Assembly: GCA_963969345.1 (NCBI GenBank)
Contig: OZ017767.1
Location: 6,414,739-6,478,738, forward strand
Length of the DNA: 64,000 nt
Origin: Turbatrix aceti
Lineage: Eukaryota > Nematoda > Chromadorea > Rhabditida > Panagrolaimidae
Direction of reading: 5' to 3'
Shown: piece by piece, positions 41,954 to 52,024 of the stretch
Layout of the letters: every line of letters begins with the position of its first letter
Numbering within the stretch: position 1 is the stretch's first letter
The notes under the pieces: model-generated
Database searches by the model: none
What the model was told of the DNA's origin: nothing
The model's input: the letters and a program-made list of their open reading frames with translations, nothing else
Made by a program: the position numbers and the translations under genes

Positions 41954-44249
41954 ATGACTGACGGGGGAAGCAAGCGGGATGAGGCCGGCAAGCAGCTGCC
42001 ACCCACAGATTCCGACGATACCGCAGCAAAGTCTATCGCAGCCGAGACGTCTACGTCCCCTACCACAAGTGCCCAGCAACGCCCGCGGGCCGTCGAGAAG
42101 CCCACAGCTTCCGTGAAAAGCCGTCGGAGAAGGGGATCACCTCAGACGGATTTGAGGGGTAAAAGTCCGTTCTCCAGGTTCGCCCCGGCCCCTCCTTTCA
42201 AGGCGAATACCTTCAATATGATGCTCAAAGGTGGGTTTGAATCCAAAAAGGATTCTGCGATGGGTCGTTTATTCGTTCAATTTTTTTTTTCATGTTGGCA
42301 CGCTCCGCGCATGACTTTGAGTATGTGTGTGTGTGTGAATGAAAATCAATGACTGCCAAGCTTCGATCTTCGTCGCTTTATTTTGGGAAGCAAATTTATG
42401 AAAGCGTAGAAATTGGAATACGGGCAAGTCAAGCCGATACAGTGTTTGCATGTTTTTTACAGGTGGCAGCCGTCGTCCACGGTCTCCGGCACATGACAGC
42501 ATCAAGATCTCGATACAGAGCATCATGACCTCTGGCAAGTGTCCGGAGGTCGTTGTTGCCAAGTCAGCCACCGTAGCAGTACTCAAGAATCTCATAAAAA
42601 ACAAAACAAAGATCAAAAAATTCGTCGTATTCTACAAAGACAAGGAACTCAAGTTGGTCGACTTTTTTTAACGATTTGATCATCAAAAAAAAATTTTTCA
42701 GGCCAGACGACAGCATTCTAACATCACACGGGATGACAAATGACTGCTCGGTCCGGGTCCACGTCAAAACCCAGTCCGGCACAAGCGACAAGGAGGACAT
42801 CAATTCCCTGCTCCAACTCAACCGGTCCATTCAGGATATCAAGGCGCTCATGGTCATGACAATGTCCGACGGACCACCGAGGACCAAGGAAAAGGCCGTG
42901 CCGTTGACTGATCCAGAGGAGAACTCCGGCGCCAGCCAGAGACTCATCGAAGCCCAGAAACAGCACGAAAACAGCGCGGCTCGCGAAAAGATGTCCAAGC
43001 TACGGGAACAGCTGAAAAAGCGTCGCAAGGCTGATGCAGCGGCCATCCAGAGTCCCCGGAGCCCGCACAGACAGCGAAAGCCTCGGGGCTGCGGCGGGGT
43101 AGCCGGCGAATACCTCGTGACCGCGCGGACTCAGTCGGATGAGGAATCAAGGAGTCCTGTCATGCCGGAACCCAATGTTGACCTGGAAACTTCTGTGTCG
43201 ATGAGCAATGTTGGGGGGTAAGTTTTTATTAGGGTTGGGCGAACGTTCGCGAACACGTTTGATTTTTTCCGTCTGTGTTCGTTCGCGAACAGATTTTTGT
43301 TATTTTTTTGTTCGCGAACAAAAAACGAATAATTCGGTAAAAATTATGGAAACCGTGTTAAAATTGAAAATTGATCTTATTTGATTAAAAAAAATTGTGA
43401 AATGAAATTTATGGAAAAAAAATGCCGGAAAACTGTTATTTAAAACGAGAAAATTTTAACTACAATTTTTTTTTCATTTTTCCACTCGGAGGAACAAAAT
43501 TTTGCTGAGTTTATAAAAAAATCTGTTCGATGTTCGTTCGCGAACACTTTCAAAAATGCTCACGTTCGTTCAATTTTTTTTCGAAAAAAAATTGAACGTT
43601 CAAAAAAATTTCCGAATAAAAAATTTTTTTGCGAACACTTTCAAAAAAAAATTTCGTTAAAATTTTTTTTTTTAATTTATTTGTGTTCGTTCGCGAACAA
43701 AAAAACGGCTGTCCGCCATCGTGACTTCCGTCTTTCTTTCCAACCCCATGTTCACCTTTCAGCGCCGCCCTGAACCTCGTGACCGGCCCAAACTTTGGCA
43801 AAACCGGTCCAGTGACCCGAAAAGAGATGCTCCTCGCCTTCAGTCCTCCAGAATCCGTCAACAGGCATAAAAAACTCCAGCATAACTTCTTTGAGCCTCC
43901 AGAATCCCGAGAAAAGCTCGCCGCTCTCCACAAAGAGTACCAGGCTTCCAGGTGCGCGTACTGCAATACCAAGATCAAGCTGGCTATGCAGGCCATGTCG
44001 TGCAGGTGCGCAAAGGTCTACTGCGAGGAACACCGACCGACCCTCGCCCACTGCTGTGCCGTAGACCTCAAAACCGTCGATCGACAGAAGCTGGCCCACA
44101 GCGTGAAGAAAGCGACCGGCGGCGACAGTACGGCGGACAGGCATCAGACCGATAGCGCATCCGAGGACAGCAGCGAGGCCGCAAACTCGACGAGGGCTAA
44201 ACTCACGTCCGAGGACTCATCCAAGCGCCGACTTCCCCCAAAACACTAA
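41954..44249 (+). CDS. ZFAND4-like: ubiquitin-like domain plus AN1 zinc finger
   Basis: Exons 41954-42230, 42463-42652, 42702-43217, 43763-44249; 489 aa. A disordered basic N-terminus leads to a UBL region about 95-180 (DSIKISIQSI, VAVLKNLIKNKTKIKKFVVFY, PDDSILTSHGMTNDCSVRVHV). A charged helix (MSKLREQLKKRRK) follows, and near the C-terminus an AN1 finger: CAYCNTKIKLAM..SCRCAKVYCEEHR..AHCC, with C-x2-C..C-x-C-x4-C-x2-H..H-x-C order complete. UBL plus AN1 is the ZFAND4/ANUBL1 architecture; function is little known, probably ubiquitin or proteasome linked. The exon 2 donor must be GTTGGT after AA at 42652 to keep the UBL frame. Intron 3 carries a GTTCG repeat. Confidence 0.85.
43224..43722. repeat. 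GTTCG palindromic repeat, most complete copy
   Basis: About 490 bp in the ZFAND4-like intron. It starts AGGGTTGGGCGAACGTTCGC and ends GCGAACAAAAAAACGGCTGT then CCGCCATC. It contains at least five GTTCG(TTCG)CGAAC words and the A/T core shared with other copies (TTGATCTTATTTGATTAAAA, CTCGGAGGAACAAAATTTTG). A second GTTCGATGTTCGTTCGCGAACAC-type block sits near 43528. Confidence 0.8.
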
Positions 44250-44422
44250 CTGGACTAAAATATAACTGAACTGAACAAGTTGATCCTGATTTGACTTTTT
44301 TCGGTACGAAAATACCCAACTTTGCACAATTTAATATAAAAATCACCTGGGTGATGGCAAATGCTACATTGAGTGGTGGCCGAGGCAGACTAGGAACCCC
44401 GGGGTCGGGGTGGGAGCAAGCG

Positions 44423-45409
44423 TTAGTCTTTGGACTTTCGGAGATGCCTGTTAATCGCTGAAAGAGCAGCATCGAATGGGATAGATGACGTTACGACTTG
44501 CTTCTTCGCGGCCTCCGCAGCCGTCTCACCGGGGGCCGGGGCCGGGGGTAGGGGCAACTCGGGCTCCGACTGGGAACGGCCCAGCAAGTTGGATATAAGA
44601 CCCTGAAAAAAAATTATTTATTTGTGCAGTAAAAAAAATTTTTGTTAGTCAATAAAAAATAATTTACCCTCTTTTCCCGTTCACGTATGAGACGCTCGAG
44701 GTGGTCTAACCTGAGATTGAAGGCCCGTATGTCTTCTTTGATCTGATCGAGGTGGTCAAAACTGACTGTCTCCTTCTCGTTCGCCTTTGTGTAGTAATAA
44801 TATCCGGCAAAAACGCCCACCGAGTATCCGAAAATTACGATCTGCTGGATGAGGTCTGATGCCTGAAAAAGGCCATTTAAAAAAATAATGCTGCGCTTGG
44901 AAAATTTATTTGTCCGCAAAAAAAAGTTTTTTTTGTTCGATAACGGATTTTATTGGCGATTTGTCAAATTTCGCCAGAAAAAAAAATTAATAAAAAAACG
45001 TGAAACACTCAATTTTTTTGTTTTTTTACTCGAAAAACGAAATACAAAATTTTGTACAATTCAAAAAAAATATATTTTATGTTTGTTCGTAATTTTTTGC
45101 AAACGCAGTCAAAAATTTCGCATTCTTTGGTTCTTCGAACAAAATAAAAAAAATTTTCGCGGCTGATCCAAAGCTTACCTGGTCGAGAGCGGTGGCCTCG
45201 GAGACGGGAGCGACGGTGGTCGGAGCGCCCAGACCGAGGTTCTTCATGCGTAGTCTGGTCGTTAGATGCACAATACTCCGACCCACAGGGATGAGTATCC
45301 GATTGCGGAATCCGGGATGCGCTTTGCCGTAGCGCATGATCATGTCCGCGGCAGGCTTTGACATCTGCCGCGCCATGATCATGAACACCTGCACCATTGG
45401 CAGACCCAT
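44423..45409 (-). CDS. opa3: OPA3 homologue (optic atrophy 3-like mitochondrial protein)
   Basis: Exons (minus): 45409-45179, 44862-44668, 44602-44423; 201 aa. The N-terminus VFMIMARQMSKPAADMIMRY matches the LxxRQxSKPxA opening of OPA3. Then IPVGRSIVHLTTRLRMKNLG, a hydrophobic segment (IVIFGYSVGVFAGYYYY), and a coiled coil (RAFNLRLDHLERLIREREKR) follow, in the same order as OPA3. It is a mitochondrial protein involved in morphology and lipid metabolism. An acceptor GTTGATTTAG lies 39 nt before the ATG, so there is a 5' UTR exon or trans-splicing. The Pro/Ala-rich tail is lineage-specific. Its start is head-to-head with ATG9, 1.1 kb away. Confidence 0.88.
44880..45150. repeat. GTTCG palindromic repeat, degenerate copy
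   Basis: OPA3 intron 1. It keeps TTTTTGTTCGATAACGG, TTTTTACTCGAAAAACG, TTTGTTCGTAATTTTTTGC and TTCTTCGAACAAAAT, in the order seen in better copies, but most GTTCGCGAAC words are lost. Confidence 0.5.
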
Positions 45410-46512
45410 CGTGCCGCCGCCGGATGTCTTCTGCGAGAACCTCGCTCGTGCTAAATCAACCACAATTAATTTTTATTCATTTAAAAAAAGATGATTTTTA
45501 TAAAACCGTGCCAGGTGCACCTCAGCTTCCAAATTTATTTACCTGCAAATGACGATTCACAAGAAATGCCTGCTGGCAGACGCCAACCGAAGGAATCTGA
45601 ATTTGACGGTCACGGTTGCAGTTGTGTACTCGTAGACAGACGACGACAGCGGACGGACACAGAGGAAGCACAAAGACGGGGTGACAAAAAGTAACAGATG
45701 TGCAGCGCTCTGCAGCATGACTTCTGGTTTCGCGTCGAGACCACATCAACACTGCTCGAGGGAGTGAGCGAGAGCTTTTTCTCGACTTATTGTCACCGGG
45801 TTGGTCCAGGTTATCCGGGCTGTTTGAGTAAACAGTCATCGATTGATTTTCATTTAGAACGGCGCGCAATTGATTTTTTTGTCGGAAAGCAGGTGGATTG
45901 TGTTTTTCATGGATTTGTGCCATGCACGTGACTCGGCCGCAGTCGGGGCTTGCGCAATCACCTGACCATTTTTGGCCCTTCATCCAGACTTTTCTCATCG
46001 ATTTTGGGATTTTTGTCAGACGCGCGGTGTTTTTTTCTGCGTCAAATGATTTTTTTCTTTTTTTACCTGTGTGCCTGGGAACAGTGGGCGAGTCTAGCTC
46101 AGCTCAAGTGGCTGTCTTCGTTCGCTCACATGATCCGGCCACGACCCGTCTATCCCGACAGCTGTTCCGTTCTACGCCGTCGCGTGACCCATCCTCGGAA
46201 TTTTTTGGGGGTAAAAAATGAACCGTCCATCCATCCCGATGAATAACGTGTGATTGACTTGCAGCTTTTCTTTTCTCTATTTTTTTGCTGGACCGTGATA
46301 AAACCAGTTTGCTCTGTCTTGGGGGTGCGGTATGTATACGACGACGCGTTGGTCGTATCTGACGACGATCGTATCTGTCTGCACTCTCTGGCAACGTCGT
46401 CACTGACTGAATTGTTCGCGCTGCTCCTCGTTAGCCCAAATACATATGTATCATCTCCTATTCAGGCTATCTTCTTACTTTTAAGCCTTTTTAGCCTCGT
46501 GCAAAAAAATCA
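45410..46512. other. Divergent OPA3-ATG9 intergenic region
   Basis: 1.1 kb holding both promoters. No ORF with recognisable features was found; the 45522-45998 minus ORF lacks any domain signature. GTATGTATACGACGACG near 46328 and TACATATGTATCATC near 46440 are short palindrome-like sequences without assigned function. Confidence 0.45.
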
Positions 46513-49500
46513 ATGTTCTCCAGGCAGGTCGGCTACCAGACAATCGACGGTGAGGACGATACCGGGCCTTTGATAGACCATGGAGAAGAGTGAGTCTTGT
46601 CTTGCAACGATTTTATTTTTTTTACTGTTTTTAATTTTTAGGCCGAGTTTTTCGGGAACCACGGCGCCGGTGAGGTATCAAACGAGTCGGGCACGGAATA
46701 ACAGCACTTCTGCGGGGTCGTCCAGAGGCCCGACGCGATGGGACCACATAGAAAACCTAGATCAGGTTGGTTTACAGATCTCAGGGGTTTTTCTATGTTT
46801 CTAAGCGAATTTTATGTGTTTCAGTTCTTCCACCTGGTCTACAAGTACCACCAGAACAACGGCTACCTCTGCATAGCCCTGAAGCAGTCTTTTGCACTAT
46901 TTCAATTCATTTTCATCGTTGCCTTCTCGACTTTTATTTTTGGGTGCGTGGATTACGATGTCGTCTTCCACAACAAGAATACCGACTCGTCAGGTCGAAA
47001 TATAACTGGGAAGCTGCATGTATCGGTTGGTGGCCTAAAAAAAACCTAAAAATATTTTTATGTCAAACAATTGCAGGACGCGATAATTCCACAGTGTGGG
47101 AGCGCATTCCCGGCATCGATGGTCCTAGCGATCCTCCTGGCAGTGCTCTTCTGGCTCTTCCACCTCCTCCGTTTTGTCTATCACATGGTGCAATTCCGGG
47201 AAATCCAGGAGTTTTACAACGACGTTCTCGGCATTCCCGATTCACAGTTGTTGAACGTGACCTGGCGATCGATTGTTGAGAAAATCTGCGACGTTCAACC
47301 AAAGCTGAGGCTCAGCGTGAGCCAAAGCACGATGTCTGAGCTTGATATCTACGCGCGGATTCTGCGGCATCGTAACTACTTTGTCGCTATGGTCTACGAC
47401 GAAGTCCTGCCGCCGTCGTTTACGCTGCCTCTCATTGGCACTTTCAAATATCTCCCGGCTGGGCTGAAAGTCAATCTCGAATATTTGCTGTTCAGGTGTC
47501 CGTGGTCGCTCTGGAAGAACCACTACCAGATCAAGGACGAAGTCATGCAGTTCAATTCTTTCGAAGTTCCCAGTGAGTTTTTCATCGGTTTTTCAATTTG
47601 GAAAAAAAATCGAGAATCGACTTTTTTGACCAAAATTTGGCTCTCATTCGATTCAAAATGTTTTTTATAGAAAATGCACAAAAATACAACAAAACGTATA
47701 AATTTTTTGCATTAACGAATTTTCAATAAAATTTATAAAAATAGTGAATTTTACCCAAAAAAAGGTACATTTTCTTCAAAAGAGTACTGACCAGGGATGT
47801 TCGAACGTTCGTGTTCGCTCGAGTTCGTTCGCGAACAAAGATAAATTTTCCTAAATTTTGTTCGTTCGATTTTTCGAACAAAATTTACAAAATGTTCGTG
47901 TTCGTTCAAAAACAAAAAAAAAACGGCTGTTTGCCCATAAAAAAAATTATTTTCAGCCCAAAATCTCAAAAAAGCCTTCCTGATTGCTGCCTTGGTGAAT
48001 TTCATCTTCATGCCATTTATTTTCGTCTACCAGGTGCTCTATTCCTTTTTCTCGTACGCAGACTTTCTCAAACGCGAGCCGGGTGTCTTTGGCATGCGAA
48101 AGTACTCCAACTACGGCCGCGAGCGTCTTCGGCACTTCAACGAGCTTGATCACGAACTCCGCGTCCGCCTGAACTGCAGTTACGAATTTGCAGTCCGCTA
48201 CATGGATCAATTCATCTCCCCGGTCACCGAGATCCTCGCCAAGTACGTCAGCTTCATCGCGGCTTCTGTTTTTGCGGTTTTGCTGCTTCTGACTTCGTGG
48301 GACGAAGATGTGCTGACTTTTGACCACGTTATCACGGTCATGTCGATTTCTGCGGCCCTCGTCGTCGCTGCGAGGTCTTTCATCGGAGACGAGAATCTCG
48401 TCTTCTGTCCGGATTTTCTGATGAAGCAGATCGTCGCTAATATTCACTACGCGCCCCAGGCATGGCTCAACGAAGCGCATTCCAGCGAGGTTGTCACGGA
48501 ATTTGGAAAGCTGTTTCACCTGAGGGTCTTTGCCCTGGTTTTGGATATTGTCAGTCCGGTGATGACCCCCCTTGTCCTGTTGTCCATGAGCACGAGAACT
48601 CACGAAATTGTGCAGTTCTTCAAGCAGAAGACCAGGATTGTTCCGGAGCTGGGACACGTCTGCACGTACGCCATGATGGATCTCACGACTGATGGCAACG
48701 AATACCTCGCCAGCATATGCGAAAACGACGCTGAAGGTTTGTACTTGGGTTTTATTTGGGATTTGGGGCAATTTTTTTTTGTTAAAATCATAAAAAATTT
48801 CTTAAAAAAATATTTTACGAAAAAAATGCTTAGGGAAGCTAAAAAAAGATAAAAAGATGCAAAAAAAGCAAATCATGTTTTTCGTAAGTTTTTTTTCGAA
48901 TTTGTATAAAAATTTGGCCCGAAATCGATTTTTTTGGCTAAATTTTATAAAATTTTGAAAATAGAGCACAACAAGAGCGTGAGTTGTTTGTTTTGCACTT
49001 TTTTACCTTTTTGAAACTTGTTTTGGCTTCCATGAACATTTTTTTTCAAAAAAAAATTTTTTTATGATTTTTTCAAAAAAAAAAATTTTTTTTGAACTTT
49101 TTTGATGAATTCGTAGATGATTTTTTCCAAAAAAAATTTTAGAATTTTTTAGATGATTTTGTCCAAAAAAAAATGTAAAAAAACATACAAAAATTTTGCC
49201 AGTTGAAAAGCTTGGTTCAAATTGCACATTTTTCAGAAGCCCAAACCCCGAACGTCTTCTCCACCGCGCATCCCAACACGAAAGGCAAAGTGGAACTCTC
49301 TCTGCTCAACTTCGCCACCCAGCACCCCAACTGGCGGCCTCCAGCGTCGGCTACCAAATTCCTCAACCAGATCCGAGGCAAGCTGAACGAGACCGGTGTC
49401 GGCCAGCAGATGCTGCACAGTCTCCGGGACCTGTCGCGTCCCATCGCGCAGCCCTTCCTCTCGACCGTCACCCAGGGCACGACGCTGCCCTACGCGTCGC

Positions 49501-49997
49501 ATCCGACGGACGATGCGATCGGAGGCGGAGGAGGTGTCATAGCAGATTCAGCGCTCACGAGCAGCATCATCCGACACCACACGCAGCACAACTTTGCGCA
49601 GCCGACGAGCGTTCAGGAGAGAAACATCAGCGCACTCGAAATGTCCTTCGGAGCGCTTCAAGTCACCCAGATGCTCCAGTCGGCGCATGCGATGATGCAG
49701 GGGTCGAATGTTGGGGGCTATGGGAGTTTTGCCCCGCTCCAGGGCGATCATCCGCTCCACATGAGTGAATTACAGCAACTCGAGGAGGACGACGAGTATG
49801 ACGACCATGCCGTGCCCCCTCTGGGCAATACCGACTCCTCGCCTGAGGAGGGACCGAATCCGACTGCCGGCGGTGGAAATGGCCCCAGAATGCCATTTCA
49901 CTCCCTAATGCAGCCATCGACAAACGCTCAGCCCGGCGCGGACGTCGAGAACAGCATCTGGGGCGTTCCGAGCGACAGCCAGTACCACAACGACTGA
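46513..49997 (+). CDS. atg-9: Autophagy-related protein 9 (ATG9)
   Basis: Exons 46513-46589, 46642-46765, 46825-47025, 47077-47572, 47957-48736, 49237-49997; 812 aa. Acidic N-terminus, then the family signature WDHIENLDQFFHLVYKYHQ and the membrane core: FALFQFIFIVAFSTFIFGCVDYD, AILLAVLFWLFHLLRFVY, WRSIVEKICDVQ, IYARILRHRNYFVAM, FLIAALVNFIFMPFIFVYQV, KREPGVFGMRKYSNYGRERL, RYMDQFISPVTEILAKY. The ARSFIGDENLVFCPDFLM stretch and TTDGNEYLASICE follow, then a 260-aa disordered tail. ATG9 is the trimeric scramblase of autophagosome formation. Donors at exons 2 and 3 are GTTGGT. Confidence 0.96.
47590..47940. repeat. ATG9 intron: family 3 copy followed by GTTCG copy
   Basis: 47590-47765 is an inverted copy of the A/T-rich family 3 (GACCAAAATTTGGCTCTCAT; ACAAAACGTATAA). 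47795-47938 is a short GTTCG element with clear ends: GGGATGTTCGAACGTTCGTG and AAAAACGGCTGTTTGCCCAT. Both sit in intron 4. Confidence 0.65.
48830..49200. repeat. Dispersed A/T-rich repeat family 4 in ATG9 intron
   Basis: Related to 9770-10140 and 62760-62990: TTTTGCACTTTTTTACC..TTTTGGCTTCCATGAACATTTTTTTTC followed by long A and T runs that can pair. Fills most of intron 5. Confidence 0.5.
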
Positions 49998-50660
49998 TGG
50001 TCCCCCCACGAAAACGAACAAAAGGCCAGATGGCATGTGCCACCCGAAAAAAAGAAGCGAAAACTAGCCAGCCACCAATTCGGTAATGCATCCTAACTCA
50101 AACATGCAAGAATCGACTTTTTCCGCCCATTTGTACATTTTACGCCGCCGTCGTTTTTTAACCTTGTTTTTAGAAAAAAAACTTCATTTTTTTCTCCTAT
50201 TTTTCCTGAATCACTGTAAATACTGTACCTACGCTCTCCTCGTGCTTACGTGTTGTAACATAGGCGTTGAATGAAAACAAATTTGGAAAAAAAGGCGTCA
50301 CAGGGTGCATTTTATGGGCATCCATTTCGTACACTGACAATTTTATATGGTTAATTAATTGCGGAGTCAACCGTTTGAATGGATAATTGAAGGATAGGTA
50401 CAATTTGGAATGCTGCAAGAGTTAAATCGGACCGGGACCAACCACGGCCTCGATCGTGATGTACCCGTGGTCTCGACTGGAAAATAGTAGTTTGAACGGT
50501 CTTGACTGGAAAACAGTTTTTTGAACATCAAAAAAACTAAATATTTTCCAGTCAAGACCATGGGTACATCACATCGTACGTCGTCCGACCCTTTTTTTAG
50601 GCAAGCATTCCGGCCTGATCTTTTTTTAAAGTTTTTTAGGTGCCGAAGCAAAAAACGCGG
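49998..50660. other. Convergent spacer with an inverted repeat
   Basis: Between the 3' ends of ATG9 (plus) and the orphan gene (minus). GATGTACCCGTGGTCTCGAC (from 50458) extending to GGAAAATAG pairs with the inverted copy ending CATGGGTACATC near 50575; arms are about 33 bp. A third partial copy (GGTCTTGACTGGAAAACAG) sits between them at about 50501-50519. Confidence 0.6.
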
Positions 50661-51253
50661 TCAAACGATAGCCAAAAATGGGCAAATCGGAGTGCGCGGA
50701 CGAATCGTCGAGATGATTCTCTCGACTTCCAGCTCGTAGTAGTCGTCATCCGAGTAATCATCGTCCTCCGGTGCCGGATCCACGGGTGCGCCAAAAAACA
50801 GCGCACTCGCCACACCTGTCGCCGTCGTCAGCGACCGCGGCAGCCACCCGGGATACACGCCACCGAGGTAGTTGCCAGCGAAGTGGGTAGTCGCGTAAAT
50901 GGCATCTCGGGCGGCGTGCTCTATCGCCGAGGCCACGGTTTCGTCGACGGCGATGACGCTGAAGGAAAAGTTCGGCGTCGGCTTCGCGGAGACTTCAACG
51001 GTGACCGCGTGTTCGAGAGAGGTAAACACGGCCACCGAAGCTGCGTTGAGAACGCGCAGTACGGAAGGCGTCAGACAGGATGCGCAGTCCAGGCAGTGCG
51101 CGAAGTTGGTGTACAGAGGGTTACGGTCGAATCGGACGTAGAAGACCGGCGGACTGGCCCCGTTGGAGAGGTAAAATGCGGCGAGGAGTTGCTCGTAATT
51201 TGTGGAGTACTCCATGACAAGAGTGCTGGCGCCGGTGAATTTCTGTGACAAGT
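50661..51253 (-). CDS. Unknown protein, C-terminal exon (5' end unresolved)
   Basis: Open frame of about 196 codons beginning at a CTTTTTCAG-like acceptor (51254-51256). The first in-frame ATG is 14 codons in (MEYSTNYEQLLAAF). Features: FYVRFDRNPLY, two close Cys pairs (HCLDCASCLTP), an Ala/Val-rich middle (VIAVDETVASAIEHAARDAI), GVYPGWLPRSL, and an acidic patch (PEDDDYSDDDYYELE) before the end. No signal peptide in the visible part. Protein-like composition and good codon use support a real gene. I do not recognise the family. The upstream exon is likely within or beyond 51257-51790. Confidence 0.5.
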
Positions 51254-51359
51254 CTGAAAAATTGGAAAGAACTAAATTTGAAAAAAATCGAAATTTGGAG
51301 TAGTCAGACGGTAAATAAATAAATTTTCAATTTAAAATTTAAAAAATACCGAGGATCGA

Positions 51360-51660
51360 TTGATAATTTTTTGAATCGATTTGTGGGCGCCAAATTATTT
51401 TGAACACGAAAAATGGCGCCAAATATAAATTTTCGAACACGAACGCAAAAAAACGAAAACAAATAAGACAAAAATTTGTGAGTTAAAAATTCCCCGAAAT
51501 TAACGATTTTTGACTAATTGCACACAAAATGCCTAGGTTACCAAGGTGTGGAGTTTTTTGCCCATGGATTTTTGTTGTTCGCAAAAAATTGGTTTCACAA
51601 CGAAAATTTGAAACCGATACAGAAATAAATTTGTAAACGAACAAAATTTGTTACCGTATT
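51360..51660. repeat. GTTCG repeat remnant
   Basis: AACACGAAAAATGG, TTTTCGAACACGAACGC, GTTGTTCGCAAAAAATT and GTAAACGAACAAAATTTG are spaced as in decayed copies of the GTTCG family. The region lies upstream of the orphan gene and of ASNSD1, in presumed intron or promoter. An alternating AACC(T/G)A(T/A)ACCGAA run follows at 51655-51710. Confidence 0.45.
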
Positions 51661-52024
51661 TTAAACCTCAACCTAAACCGAATCCAAAACCTATACCGAA
51701 ACCGAAACTGACAGAAAAAGTTCAGGTATCCAAAAAAATGAAAAAAAACAACAAATCATTCCAAAACCGAACCAAATTCGCAGAACCCAGATGAAAAAAG
51801 AAGCATTTCGTTTAAAACAGACATTTTTTACAATCAAAATCCCTGCCTTTACGCAAACAAACCGGTGTACAGGTAAAATATTGACCGCGAGAGCAAAAAA
51901 AGTTGTCCAACGTTGCCTGCAGCATGCGGTGTCCTGCCCTTGGTTCCGTAATGTTGCTATAGGTTTTGTTTTTTTTGTGCCGCTTGTGCTCTGCCTTCGG
52001 CACGCTCTTTCTCTTCACTGTAAA

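Noticed and set aside
45522..45998. 158-codon minus ORF in the OPA3-ATG9 promoter region
   Set aside because: No domain or signal, spans expected promoter sequence, and the composition (Arg/Ser/Cys mixed) looks random.
48992..49200. Possible extra exon before the last ATG9 exon
   Set aside because: Pure A/T homopolymer repeats; the phase across 48736 to 49237 closes without it.
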